Positions 20,618 to 28,500 of a stretch of DNA of 34,565 nt are shown piece after piece. The position numbers were made by a program, and so were the translations under genes. Below the pieces are notes generated by a model, which ran no database searches, was not told the DNA's origin, and worked only from the letters and a program-made list of their open reading frames with translations. Origin of the DNA: Oscillospiraceae bacterium (GTDB lineage: Bacteria; Bacillota; Clostridia; UBA1381); contig JAFLUB010000030.1 of the NCBI GenBank assembly GCA_022509025.1, positions 1 through 34,565 on the forward strand. Direction: 5' to 3'. Position 1 is the first letter of the stretch; each line of letters opens with the position of its first letter.

Positions 20618-22230
20618 TATACCTTACCCTCCTTGCGCATTTCTATATATTCATCAAACGTACACATCCTGTCAATAATAGTGCCGTCCTCTTTTATATC
20701 AATAATTCTGTTCGCGATTGTGTTCACAAACTCATGGTCATGCGATGCGAAAATCACGTTACCCTTGAACGCTTTAAGACCGTTGTTGACTGCCGTGATT
20801 GATTCAAGGTCAAGATGGTTTGTCGGCTGGTCAAGGATAAGCACGTTTGAGCCGTAAAGCATCATGCGCGACAGCATACATCGCACCTTTTCTCCTCCCG
20901 ATAATACCTGTACCTGCTTGAACACATCATCACCGGAGAACAGCATTCTGCCTAAGAAACCGCGGATATAGCTTTCGTTCTGGGTTTCAAATCCCTCCGC
21001 GCTGTATTGACGGAGCCAGTCAACAAGGTTTAATTCACAGCCGTCAAAATACTTTGAGTTGTCCTTCGGGAAATAGCTCTGCGATGTGCTTACGCCCCAT
21101 TTAACCGTTCCCTCGTCCGGCTCGCTTTCAAGCGCGAGTATCTGCATCAGAGCCGTTACGGCAAGCTCGTTTTCGCCGATAATTGCGATTTTATCATCGT
21201 GATTCATTGTGAATGAAATTCCGTTTAATAGCTTCTCACCGTCAACTGTTTTTGAAACGCCGTCCACGGTAAGCAGGTCGCGTCCCGCCTCTCTGTCCAT
21301 CTCAAAACCGACAAACGGATAACGTCTTGACGATGCCGGCAGCTCCTCAACAGTGAGCTTATCAAGCATCTTCTTACGGCTTGTCGCCTGCTTTGATTTT
21401 GACTTGTTCGCGGAGAAACGCTGAATAAACGTCTGCAATTCCTTGATTTTCTCCTCAGCCTTTTTATTCTGCTGCTTTATGAGCCGCTCCATCATCTGAC
21501 TTGACTCGTACCAGAACTCGTAGTTGCCGACATACATCTTTATTTTTGAGTAATCTATGTCAACAATATGCGTGCAGACAATATTAAGGAAATATCTGTC
21601 ATGAGAAACGACTATGACTGTACCCTCATAGTCGAGCAGGAAGTCCTCAAGCCATTCAATCGCCTGCAAATCAAGATGGTTTGTCGGCTCGTCCAGAAGG
21701 ATTATGTCAGGATTTCCGAAAAGCGCCTGTGCAAGCAGCACCTTCACCTTGTCGTTACCGTCAAGAGAAGCCATGTCTGAGTATAGAATGCTTTCGTCAA
21801 GACCAAGACCCTGAATAAGCTTTGAAGCGTCCGATTCCGCTTCCCAGCCGTCCATCTCGGCAAACTCCGCTTCAAGGTCTGCCGCTTTCAGTCCGTCCTC
21901 GTCGGAAAAGTCCTCTTTCATATATAGCGCGTCTTTCTCTTTCATGATGTCATAGAGACGCTTGTTGCCCATGATAACCGTGTCAAGCACAGTGTACTCG
22001 TCGTATGCGAAATGGTCCTGTTTCAGAACTGACATACGGCAGTTCGGGTCGATTGACACCTCGCCCGATGTGGAGTCAAGCTCCCCTGAAAGGATTTTCA
22101 AAAATGTCGATTTACCCGCGCCGTTTGCGCCGATAACGCCGTAGCAGTTACCGGGCGTGAATTTTAAGTTAACGTCTGAAAACAGGTTCTGCCCGCTGAA
22201 ATTCAGACTCAGATTTGTTACTGTAATCAT
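20617..22230 (-). CDS. ABC-F family ribosome-associated ATPase (YkpA/YbiT-like)
   Basis: This encodes 537 residues with two ABC domains and no membrane segment. Domain 1 has Walker A GANGAGKST (~36) and Walker B IILLDEPTNHLD; its signature is reduced (MASLDGNDKVK). The inter-domain linker is long and charged (~240-310), as in translation-factor ABC-F proteins that enter the ribosomal E site. In domain 2 Walker A reads GENELAVTAL instead of GxxGxGKS/T, and Walker B reads LDQPTNHLD with Gln for the catalytic Glu; the signature LSGGEK is intact. Domain 2 may therefore bind but not hydrolyse ATP. Confidence 0.85.
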   Translation of the reverse strand: MITVTNLSLNFSGQNLFSDVNLKFTPGNCYGVIGANGAGKSTFLKILSGELDSTSGEVSIDPNCRMSVLKQDHFAYDEYTVLDTVIMGNKRLYDIMKEKDALYMKEDFSDEDGLKAADLEAEFAEMDGWEAESDASKLIQGLGLDESILYSDMASLDGNDKVKVLLAQALFGNPDIILLDEPTNHLDLQAIEWLEDFLLDYEGTVIVVSHDRYFLNIVCTHIVDIDYSKIKMYVGNYEFWYESSQMMERLIKQQNKKAEEKIKELQTFIQRFSANKSKSKQATSRKKMLDKLTVEELPASSRRYPFVGFEMDREAGRDLLTVDGVSKTVDGEKLLNGISFTMNHDDKIAIIGENELAVTALMQILALESEPDEGTVKWGVSTSQSYFPKDNSKYFDGCELNLVDWLRQYSAEGFETQNESYIRGFLGRMLFSGDDVFKQVQVLSGGEKVRCMLSRMMLYGSNVLILDQPTNHLDLESITAVNNGLKAFKGNVIFASHDHEFVNTIANRIIDIKEDGTIIDRMCTFDEYIEMRKEGKV

Positions 22231-22265
22231 GAATTTTTTCTCCTGAATATTGATTTTATTCCTTA

Positions 22266-22294
22266 ATTATACTATAATATCACTATAAATGCAA
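22266..22294 (-). promoter_or_regulatory. Promoter of the ABC-F/ThyX-like operon
   Basis: On the minus strand TTGCAT (22294-22289) and TATAAT (22271-22266) are separated by 17 bases, 36 bases ahead of the start codon. Confidence 0.65.
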
Positions 22295-22419
22295 GAAGAA
22301 ACGTGACCCGGAATAAAAGGAATTTGTCAGTATGTAGTTTGTTGATATACTGAATTTGATGTTCGTAGGAGCATCGTCCCCTACAACGGTTGGCATCTGA
22401 TTATTTCACACGCAGACAA

Positions 22420-22459
22420 ATTCTAATTTGTGAACAGAAAGGCTATGGTGATTATTATG
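22420..22459 (+). promoter_or_regulatory. Degenerate 3' end of the leader element (copy C)
   Basis: The bases from AATTTGTG through CAGAAAGGCTATGG to the ATG at 22457 match the last ~40 bases of the elements at 8951 and 13410, but the upstream pseudoknot halves are absent. Here the upstream ATG (22445) is in frame with endonuclease IV. Either a decayed copy or a shared initiation context. Confidence 0.4.
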
Positions 22460-23290
22460 TTAAATATAGGCTGTCATTTATCAGCGTCAAAGGGATATCT
22501 GCACATGGGCGAGGAAGCGAAAAGCATAGGCGCGAACACATTCCAGTTTTTCACGCGCAATCCGCGCGGAGGTAAGGCAAAGGATATTGATGAAAACGAT
22601 GTTAAAGCGTTTCTGGAATTTATGAAAGATAATAATTTTTCCCAAATTCTCGCGCACGCGCCGTATACGCTTAACGCATGTTCTGCTAAGCCTGAGACTC
22701 GCGAATTTGCGCTGAACACCATGAAAGACGACCTTATGCGTATGGAATACACGCCTCATCAGCTTTATAATTTCCATCCCGGCAGCCATGTCGGACAGGG
22801 CGCGGAGGTTGGTATCGACCTTATTATAAAGCAGCTTAACGCCGTGCTTTGGGAGGATATGACTACAACCGTGCTTCTTGAAACAATGGCGGGCAAGGGC
22901 AGTGAAATAGGCCGCTCTTTCGAGGAGCTCAAAACTATTATTGACGGTGTGAAGCTTCAGGAAAAGATGGGTGTGTGCCTTGATACCTGTCATGTGTATG
23001 ACGCAGGCTATGATATTGTAAATAATCTTGACGGCGTGCTGGAGGATTTTGATAGAATTATCGGGCTTGACCGACTTAAGGCGATTCATGTTAATGACAG
23101 TAAAAATCCGTTTGAAAGCCATAAGGACAGGCATGAAAAGATAGGTGAGGGAAGCATCGGATTTCAGACAATGGTGAATATAATCAACCACCCGAGATTG
23201 CAGGGTATTCCGTTCCTGTTGGAAACACCGAATGAAATTGACGGATATGCAAATGAAATTAAAATGTTAAGAGACGCGTATAAGGGATAA
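22457..23290 (+). CDS. nfo: Endonuclease IV (AP endonuclease)
   Basis: This encodes 277 residues; the family start is [13 protein letters not shown]. It is a TIM-barrel enzyme with three zinc ions whose ligand motifs are all visible: [55 protein letters not shown] and the closing LLETP. It cleaves DNA 5' to abasic sites in base-excision repair. The preceding in-frame ATG at 22445 would add four residues. Both lie downstream of an AAAGG motif at non-optimal distance, the same context as in the two leader elements. A terminator follows and it is transcribed alone. Confidence 0.93.
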   Translation: MLNIGCHLSASKGYLHMGEEAKSIGANTFQFFTRNPRGGKAKDIDENDVKAFLEFMKDNNFSQILAHAPYTLNACSAKPETREFALNTMKDDLMRMEYTPHQLYNFHPGSHVGQGAEVGIDLIIKQLNAVLWEDMTTTVLLETMAGKGSEIGRSFEELKTIIDGVKLQEKMGVCLDTCHVYDAGYDIVNNLDGVLEDFDRIIGLDRLKAIHVNDSKNPFESHKDRHEKIGEGSIGFQTMVNIINHPRLQGIPFLLETPNEIDGYANEIKMLRDAYKG

Positions 23291-23301
23291 AGCAAAAAAG
23301 G

Positions 23302-23337
23302 GAACTGCCATAAAAATCATGGTAGTTTCTTTTTTTG
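23302..23337 (+). terminator. Intrinsic terminator after nfo
   Basis: A ten-base stem (23302-23311 with 23319-23329, one wobble) around an A-rich loop is followed by seven T. Confidence 0.75.
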
Positions 23338-23456
23338 TAAACTCTCAAATAACCAGGGGGCTGTTACGTTAAGAAACAGCTCTAATCACCTCATATTTTA
23401 TTTAGTTAAAGGTATAACCATACACACATATAACTGTTTCGGAATAATATATATTG

Positions 23457-23525
23457 AGGGGCTGACTGATTTAGCGTACGCCGTCGGGCGAGTTTTGTCC
23501 GTTCTGTATCTGAATTCAATCATCC
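23457..23525 (+). repeat. Dispersed repeat related to 16900-17033
   Basis: Two blocks, AGGGGCTG…GATTTAGCG and GTCCGTTCTG…ATCT…AATTCA, occur here and around 16900-16920 and 17006-17033 in the same order and orientation. The first block encodes GL(T/P)DLA in both, so it may be the end of a shared lost gene. Here the blocks are close together; at the other site about 90 bases separate them. The rest of the 23338-23560 gap shows nothing I can identify. Confidence 0.45.
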
Positions 23526-23561
23526 CCTTCTTTACAGAAAAATCCGAGGGGAGTGAAGATT

Positions 23562-23816
23562 ATGTATGTAGTAGTAGGTTCTGCGACAGCTGCCGAAAGA
23601 GTAAAAAAGGCGGCGGAAAGGGTTGTCGGATTTCCCGCGTATGTGGTGCATACGCCTGCGGCTATTCATCATAGCGGCTGTTCCTATTCCGTGCGTCTTG
23701 ATGACCGCGCGCTCAATGAAGTTAAAACAATATTATATGATAACGGAATATCTTTTAAGGGGATTTATATAGAGGAAACTGAAAAAGGGGAGCGTGTTTA
23801 CCATGCTGTATCTTGA
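23562..23816 (+). CDS. DUF3343 family protein (putative Se/S carrier-like)
   Basis: This encodes 84 residues; the start is ATG 23562 after GAGGGGAG. The family pattern (MYVVVGSATAAERVKKAA near the start, a lone Cys in HHSGCSYSVRL and a late GISFKGIYIEE) matches DUF3343, small proteins proposed to carry sulfur or selenium and often paired with a desulfurase. Here the next gene, a class V aminotransferase, overlaps its 3' end by 14 bases. The single conserved cysteine is the likely carrier residue (inference). Confidence 0.75.
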   Translation: MYVVVGSATAAERVKKAAERVVGFPAYVVHTPAAIHHSGCSYSVRLDDRALNEVKTILYDNGISFKGIYIEETEKGERVYHAVS

Positions 23817-24924
23817 TAACGCGGCAACGACAGTGAGAAAGCCGCTTGCGGTTTATGCCAAGCTTATGAAAAGCACAATAGCAGGGAGCGGAAACGCGGG
23901 CAGAGGCGCTCATAAGAAAAGTATGGACGCGGTCCGCGCGATGGTTGACACACAGGATTTGATTGCTGAGCTTTTTAATATCCAAAATCCGCAGAATATT
24001 ATATTTATGCAGAATGCGACTTACGCGCTGAACACGGCTATTTTCGGAACGGTAAGAGATTGCTCTCATATTGTTGTGACGGCTATGGATCATAACAGCG
24101 TACTGCGCCCGGCATATCTTTTAGGTAACTACACAGTGGTTGATGCCGATAAGACCGGATATGTGCGCGCGGAAGATGTCGAAAACGCAATCAGGGAAGA
24201 TACAGCGCTTATTGTCTGCACGCACGCGTCAAACGTCTGCGGAACGGTTCAGCCTGTATACGAGATAGGGCGCATAGCAAAAAAACACGGGATACCGTTT
24301 CTTGTAGACACAGCACAAACAGCAGGTTGTACCGTGATTGACGCGGAGAAAATGAACGCGGACATGATAGCATTCTCAGGTCACAAGGGACTTATGGGGC
24401 CTTTGGGAACGGGCGGACTTTATGTCAGAAATCCCGAAAAGCTGTATCCTCTGGTTGTGGGAGGAACAGGCAGTAATTCGGAGAGTATTGTTCAGCCTGA
24501 GTTTATGCCCGATAAGTTCCATAGCGGCACAATGAATATTCCCGCGATAGCGGCGCTTTCGAGCGGCGTGAAGTATGTAATGAAGCGGGGAGTAAATGCA
24601 ATCAGAGATTACGAGCATGGACTGGCAATGAGGTTCAGAGAAAATCTGCTTAACATGGAAAATGTAACGGTTTACGGCAGTGGCACCGGTGTTGCCACAG
24701 TCGCGTTTAATGTAGGGGAGCTTGACAGCGGCGAGGTTTTTGAACGGCTTATGGGACGCGTTGCCGTACGCGCCGGATATCACTGCGCGCCGTTGGCGCA
24801 CAGAGCTATAGGCACAAGCGACAGAGGCGCTGTTCGTGCATCCTTCGGTGTTTTTAACACTCAGCACGATGTCAGCAAAATGACAGATTATATTTATCAT
24901 ATAAGCAGGGATTTAAAGGGATAG
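23803..24924 (+). CDS. Cysteine desulfurase-like class V aminotransferase
   Basis: This encodes 373 residues from ATG 23803. The fold type I PLP enzyme motifs are LDNAATTVRKP at the start, HASNVCGTVQP, VDTAQTAG, PLP-lysine Lys195 in SGHKGLMGPLGTGGLY, and the mobile-loop Cys328 in RAGYHCAPLAH. It fits the EF2568-type desulfurase subgroup (TIGR01977 type), which in Firmicutes accompanies DUF3343 and selenium-handling genes. It would remove sulfur (or selenium) from cysteine and pass it to the small upstream partner. No selD or molybdenum hydroxylase gene is in the window, so selenium use is unproven. Confidence 0.85.
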   Translation: MLYLDNAATTVRKPLAVYAKLMKSTIAGSGNAGRGAHKKSMDAVRAMVDTQDLIAELFNIQNPQNIIFMQNATYALNTAIFGTVRDCSHIVVTAMDHNSVLRPAYLLGNYTVVDADKTGYVRAEDVENAIREDTALIVCTHASNVCGTVQPVYEIGRIAKKHGIPFLVDTAQTAGCTVIDAEKMNADMIAFSGHKGLMGPLGTGGLYVRNPEKLYPLVVGGTGSNSESIVQPEFMPDKFHSGTMNIPAIAALSSGVKYVMKRGVNAIRDYEHGLAMRFRENLLNMENVTVYGSGTGVATVAFNVGELDSGEVFERLMGRVAVRAGYHCAPLAHRAIGTSDRGAVRASFGVFNTQHDVSKMTDYIYHISRDLKG

Positions 24925-24982
24925 AGCAATCTGTCCCGTACATAAATGTACAGAAGAATAACAGAATATTTTAAAAAAAGTA

Positions 24983-25011
24983 TTGACAAATACTATTCAT
25001 TCTGATATAAT
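24983..25011 (+). promoter_or_regulatory. Promoter of the tRNA cluster
   Basis: TTGACA at 24983-24988 and TATAAT at 25006-25011, both perfect, with a 17-base spacer, 40 bases upstream of tRNA-Gly. Confidence 0.85.
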
Positions 25012-25051
25012 AATGCAAGTCGGTTGCCAGAAAAACCGATTGACAGTTTAT

Positions 25052-25125
<74 letters not shown>

Positions 25126-25133
25126 ATATTTAT

Positions 25134-25210
25134 GTGTCTGTAGCTCAGTTGGATAGAGCAATTGCCTTCTAAGCAATGGGCCGGGGGTTCGAATCCCTCC
25201 AGACACGCCA
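25134..25210 (+). tRNA. tRNA-Arg (anticodon TCT)
   Basis: Acceptor GTGTCTG/CAGACAC, anticodon loop CTTCTAA on an ATTGC/GCAAT stem, T loop TTCGAAT, encoded CCA. Confidence 0.95.
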
Positions 25211-25278
25211 GAACATTTTTTGTTTTCAGAGAAAAATGTTAAGTGGGAGTTTTAAAATTGCTGCCACCAATATAGTAT

Positions 25279-25356
25279 GGTGGGTATAGTTCAGCTGGTT
25301 AGAGCGTCAGTTTGTGGCACTGAATGTCGTGGGTTCGAATCCCACTACCCACCCCA
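25279..25356 (+). tRNA. tRNA-His (anticodon GTG)
   Basis: Anticodon loop TTGTGGC on a TCAGT/ACTGA stem. The acceptor GTGGGTA/TACCCAC carries the extra 5' G (G-1) at 25279 opposite C73, the histidine identity feature, and CCA is encoded. Confidence 0.95.
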
Positions 25357-25402
25357 TTTTTTTTTGCAATATGCATATTGTATATGAAGTAAGTGATAGC
25401 AT

Positions 25403-25478
25403 GGGGATATAGCCAAGTCGGTAAGGCACCGGATTTTGATTCCGGCATGCGTAGGTTCGAGTCCTGCTATCCCTGCCA
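25403..25478 (+). tRNA. tRNA-Gln (anticodon TTG)
   Basis: Acceptor GGGGATA/TATCCCT with a G-T first pair, anticodon loop TTTTGAT on CCGGA/TCCGG, T loop TTCGAGT, encoded CCA. Confidence 0.93.
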
Positions 25479-25487
25479 TTTTTATAC

Positions 25488-25563
25488 GGGCCATTAGCTC
25501 AGTCGGCAGAGCACTTGACTTTTAATCAAGTTGTCCGGGGTTCGAATCTCCGATGGCTCACCA
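25488..25563 (+). tRNA. tRNA-Lys (anticodon TTT)
   Basis: Acceptor GGGCCAT/ATGGCTC, anticodon loop CTTTTAA on CTTGA/TCAAG, T loop TTCGAAT, encoded CCA. Last of the cluster. The integrase gene of a mobile element ends 110 bases away, so the 3' end of this tRNA is the likely attachment site. Confidence 0.95.
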
Positions 25564-25568
25564 GTGAG

Positions 25569-25618
25569 AAAGTCTTGAAAACGTAGTTATTATGCGGTTT
25601 TCAAGACTTTTTCTTTTG
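25569..25618 (+). terminator. Terminator of the tRNA cluster
   Basis: A perfect 14-bp stem (25569-25582 with 25597-25610) is followed by TTCTTTTG. A tandem TGTCCTTTA occurs just after it (about 25634-25652), a possible integrase arm-site pair between the tRNA and the integrase stop. Confidence 0.8.
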
Positions 25619-25672
25619 TCTGATTTTCGCATTTGTCCTTTAATTGTCCTTTATTTGTATATTACGCGTATA

Positions 25673-26830
25673 TTACCGTAACTTGAAATTATTTGCCACA
25701 GCTTCCGATGCCATTGCCTGCGCCTTGGAAAACGCGTGGGCATAGATGTTTAGAGTTGTACTTGCTTCGCTGTGTCCCATACAAGCCTGTACCGTCTTTA
25801 CGCTTGCTCCTGCGTCTATCATTAAAGATGCGCATAGATGTCTAAACGAGTGTGGAACAACGTATTTTAGTCCTTCGCGTTCGCAAAATCTATGTAACCA
25901 TTCATTCGGTGCTAACGGTGAGATAACACTTCCATCCTCTCGTTTGAATACGAAATCGTTATCCTGCCACTTTGTACCTAAACGCTCCTTTTCCTGTTCG
26001 TAGAAAGCTTGTAGTCGTTTGAGATATGTAAATATTTCCTCCCCGAGTTTTAGGCTTCTGTTTGAAGTCGCTGTCTTTGGTGTATCAAGTGTTGCTCCCT
26101 TTGCCGTAATATGATATAGAGCCTTGTTTATGGTTATGATATGATTTTCAAAATCTATATCATTCCACGTTAGACCGCACATCTCGCCACGTCTGAAGCC
26201 GCTGTAAATCATGAGAATAAAATAGCACTGATACATAATCGGTGCGTTTTGAGTAAGGCGGTCAATGAAAAGCTGCGCTTCCTCTAAGGTGTACATTTCT
26301 CTTGTTACTTTCTTTACAGGCGGAATATTTGCGTTGGCGCACGGATTGTTTGATAACATATCAAGGCTTATCGCATAGTTTAGTATCGAGGATACAAACG
26401 ACACATAATTTTTGACGGTTTTAGCGCACAACGGCTTGTGTTTGCTGTTTCCGTTTGAAAGAGTTTGAATAAGCTCGTGAATTATCCTTCTGTTGATTTT
26501 GTCAAGCCTCAAATGACCGATTTCCTCATTTATACGTTTGAGTTTGTTACCCATAGTATCAACTGTGGTCATTTTTAAATGCTTTTCGGCGTATTCTTTC
26601 TTCCAACGCTCCATAAACTCCGAAAATTTCATTGCCGAAGTCATAAAACCGTTCATACAAGCGTCCTCGAACATAACAGCTTGACGGTTTAATTCCTTTT
26701 CAATCTGTTTTGCTGTCATTCCGGCTTTCGGTTTCCATGACTTTGTACGGATAACCTGTCTGTTATTTGAATCGTAGCCACAGCTAACGCGTATCTGATA
26801 GCTGTCGCCTCTTTGTCTAATGGTTGCCAC
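25673..26830 (-). CDS. int: Tyrosine integrase of an integrative mobilizable element
   Basis: This encodes 385 residues from GTG 26830 after AAAGGAG. An N-terminal arm-binding segment (ATIRQRGDSYQIRVSCGYD) and SAM-like core-binding domain (~65-170) precede the catalytic domain with Arg in SGFRRGEMCGLTW, HSFRHLCAS (H-x-x-R), GH in QACMGHSEAS and the Tyr nucleophile in LNIYAH. It resembles the Tn916/phage group of Firmicute integrases. It points at the 3' end of tRNA-Lys, the likely target. An excisionase candidate is the HTH gene at 29893. Confidence 0.92.
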   Translation of the reverse strand: MATIRQRGDSYQIRVSCGYDSNNRQVIRTKSWKPKAGMTAKQIEKELNRQAVMFEDACMNGFMTSAMKFSEFMERWKKEYAEKHLKMTTVDTMGNKLKRINEEIGHLRLDKINRRIIHELIQTLSNGNSKHKPLCAKTVKNYVSFVSSILNYAISLDMLSNNPCANANIPPVKKVTREMYTLEEAQLFIDRLTQNAPIMYQCYFILMIYSGFRRGEMCGLTWNDIDFENHIITINKALYHITAKGATLDTPKTATSNRSLKLGEEIFTYLKRLQAFYEQEKERLGTKWQDNDFVFKREDGSVISPLAPNEWLHRFCEREGLKYVVPHSFRHLCASLMIDAGASVKTVQACMGHSEASTTLNIYAHAFSKAQAMASEAVANNFKLR

Positions 26831-26925
26831 TGTATAAAATCTCCTTTCAATATTTTATCCGTGACATACCCCTCTGTATCTTCATTATAACGCCGACACA
26901 GAGGGCAGTCAACATAATTTTTCAT
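26716..26925 (-). CDS. Possible small ORF overlapping relaxase stop and integrase start
   Basis: A 69-residue frame starts with an ATGA overlap at the relaxase stop, preceded by GGAGAG, and runs 115 bases into the integrase gene in another frame. It begins MKNYVDCPLCRRYN with one CxxC pair. The stop-start coupling argues for translation; the long overlap argues that only the first part is meaningful. The function is unknown and the call is weak. Confidence 0.3.
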   Translation of the reverse strand: MKNYVDCPLCRRYNEDTEGYVTDKILKGDFIQWQPLDKEATAIRYALAVATIQITDRLSVQSHGNRKPE

Positions 26926-28106
26926 CTCTCCATATCTCTGTCCCGTTTTTTGGACTTTTGTATAAAGTTCTCCCACATATCGCGGAGATTGAATTTATCA
27001 ATAAACTCGAACAACTTATCTATTAGCGTCTGTAACCTCTGTATTTCTTGTTTGAGCTTATTTATATTAAGCTGTCCGCGAAGACTTCTCAATTCGGATA
27101 TTTCCTTTTTCTGCTCCGATACAGTCTGCTTCAGTGAAGTATTTTCATTCTCAAGCACCTTTATATGTGACTTTAAGGAATTATTGGTATTCTTGTAGCT
27201 ATAATACTTCTTTGCTGTATTAAGCAGGGTGTAATAATCATCTTTTTTGAGTTTGACTTTATCCGAGAACATTACATTTTCAACCTGAATTTTATCAAGG
27301 TCTTTTATTTTCACAGCTTTTCCTGATAGCTTTTCAAGTTCCGACTGCTTATCATTGATTTTATTGTCAAGGTTAGATAAGTGTTCTGACCTCTCTGCTA
27401 TCTGTTCCTCAATCTCTGCAACTTCCTCCATTCGCTTTTGTAGCTTGTATTCCTCGACAGATAGGTTGCTACGATGTATGCCTTTTGTTTCGTGTTCAAG
27501 CCCGTGTTCGGTCATACAATCCGCAAGACGCTGTTTTTCTCTGTCCACCCACAGTTTGGAACAGGTGTTTAGCTTGCCCTCACTTTTAAATCCCTGCTGC
27601 TCCAATGCCTTTGAAAGAGAATTTTTTGTAGATAAACCTCGTTTGTTCTCCGTTGCGACAGGAATAAAATCAATATGTAGGTGCGGTGTCGCTTCGTCCA
27701 TATGAATAACAGCGTTAAATATATGAATGTGTGGATTTTCCTTTGCGAATTTATTGTAGAACTCATTAAGGATAACAGCGGCTTGCTCTCCGTCCTCTGT
27801 TCCGACTGCCGTATCTTTCATATCGCCTATTTGGAAGATGACCTCATAAAACAGCTTTTCCTGCTTGGATAATCGTATATGCTCATAATAATCAGGAATA
27901 CGTCTGTCCTTGCGTTTCTGCTTGGCGTTGTAGTCTGATAACGGCTTGTCGAATAATTCGTGATAGGCTTCGTGAATATCCTGTTTACACAGGATTATAT
28001 TATCTTTCGTGCGGTCTTGATTAACATTGGCGGCGTAGAAGTCGCGGTTATTATGTCTGATACTTCCTTTGCCGATAATTCCGCTAATGCTTTTTGGGGT
28101 ACTCAT
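26922..28106 (-). CDS. mobV: MobV-type (Pre/Mob) relaxase
   Basis: This encodes 394 residues. The N-terminal relaxase domain has an early IRHNNRDFYAANVNQDR segment and the metal-binding HMDEATPHLHIDF signature (His135, His142, His144), which defines MobV/Pre_Mob proteins. The C-terminal half (~215-390) is a long coiled coil. It nicks oriT and leads the strand to a conjugation machine supplied by another element; no transfer genes are visible here. A palindrome ~50 bases upstream of its start is the probable oriT. Confidence 0.9.
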   Translation of the reverse strand: MSTPKSISGIIGKGSIRHNNRDFYAANVNQDRTKDNIILCKQDIHEAYHELFDKPLSDYNAKQKRKDRRIPDYYEHIRLSKQEKLFYEVIFQIGDMKDTAVGTEDGEQAAVILNEFYNKFAKENPHIHIFNAVIHMDEATPHLHIDFIPVATENKRGLSTKNSLSKALEQQGFKSEGKLNTCSKLWVDREKQRLADCMTEHGLEHETKGIHRSNLSVEEYKLQKRMEEVAEIEEQIAERSEHLSNLDNKINDKQSELEKLSGKAVKIKDLDKIQVENVMFSDKVKLKKDDYYTLLNTAKKYYSYKNTNNSLKSHIKVLENENTSLKQTVSEQKKEISELRSLRGQLNINKLKQEIQRLQTLIDKLFEFIDKFNLRDMWENFIQKSKKRDRDMER

Positions 28107-28131
28107 TGTGTCACCTCCTGTGATGTATTTT

Positions 28132-28190
28132 TTGCACCGAATAGGTGCGGTTGTGTTACTTTTGTCAAAAGTAACGCAAAGACGCTTTTG
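28132..28190. other. Candidate oriT of the mobilizable element
   Basis: Immediately upstream of the relaxase start lie a small GCACC/GGTGC hairpin (about 28132-28148) and a perfect 9-bp palindrome, GTTACTTTT (28155-28163) and AAAAGTAAC (28167-28175), around GTC. MobV oriT sites are typically short inverted repeats next to the mob gene. The nick site is not identified. Confidence 0.5.
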
Positions 28191-28386
28191 TCATAATTCC
28201 TGCGGACTTACAACAAAACCTTGCGCTCTTGCAGAGGGCTTCATCACTTTTGCTTCGCAAAAGCCGCCTTCGGCGTCCGCCCCTCTTGGCGGTGAGTGTC
28301 AGCAGATTTTCGTTATACTCAAATCCCACTGTAAACAGTGGTCGCCCCTCTTGGCGATGCGATTTCCGACAACGCACTGTGTTGTC

Positions 28387-28500
28387 GGCTTACACACCGT
28401 TACACGCTATTACACGCGACTTTAAAAATCGGCGTGTAGGCGTGTAAACCGCATAGATACTATGCTTTCGGTGTGTAGAACGCGTGTTTTACACGCGTTC
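28387..28500. other. Iteron-like repeats and palindromes, candidate element origin
   Basis: TACAC-starting 10-base units begin at 28391, 28401 and 28411. After an AT-rich spacer, GGCGTGTA occurs twice in tandem (28431-28446), the inverted form of the same core. GTGTGTA at 28471 and a perfect palindrome with arms 28479-28487 and 28491-28499 over the primase stop codon extend the set, and a GCATAG/CTATGC hairpin (28451-28465) lies between. About eight copies of the core TACACGC/GCGTGTA next to a primase suggest a replication origin. Between this and oriT (28190-28386) are only short GC-rich hairpins and a repeated CGCCCCTCTTGGCG. Confidence 0.5.

Noticed and set aside
22487-23191. A 234-residue minus-strand ORF opposite endonuclease IV
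   Set aside because: The plus-strand gene has every endonuclease IV motif. The antisense frame has no ribosome binding site and no recognisable domain.
24376-24900. A 174-residue minus-strand ORF opposite the desulfurase-like gene
   Set aside because: It is a shadow of a gene with complete PLP-enzyme motifs, with erratic Cys/His/Arg composition.
25211-25278. AACATTTTT/AAAAATGTT hairpin between tRNA-Arg and tRNA-His as a terminator
   Set aside because: It is not followed by a T-run and the tRNAs on both sides appear to share one promoter. It is more likely a processing-spacer hairpin.
28391-28446. Short repeats that might be read as a CRISPR array
   Set aside because: The units are about 10 bases without spacers of constant length, and no cas genes are present. 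An iteron interpretation fits better.
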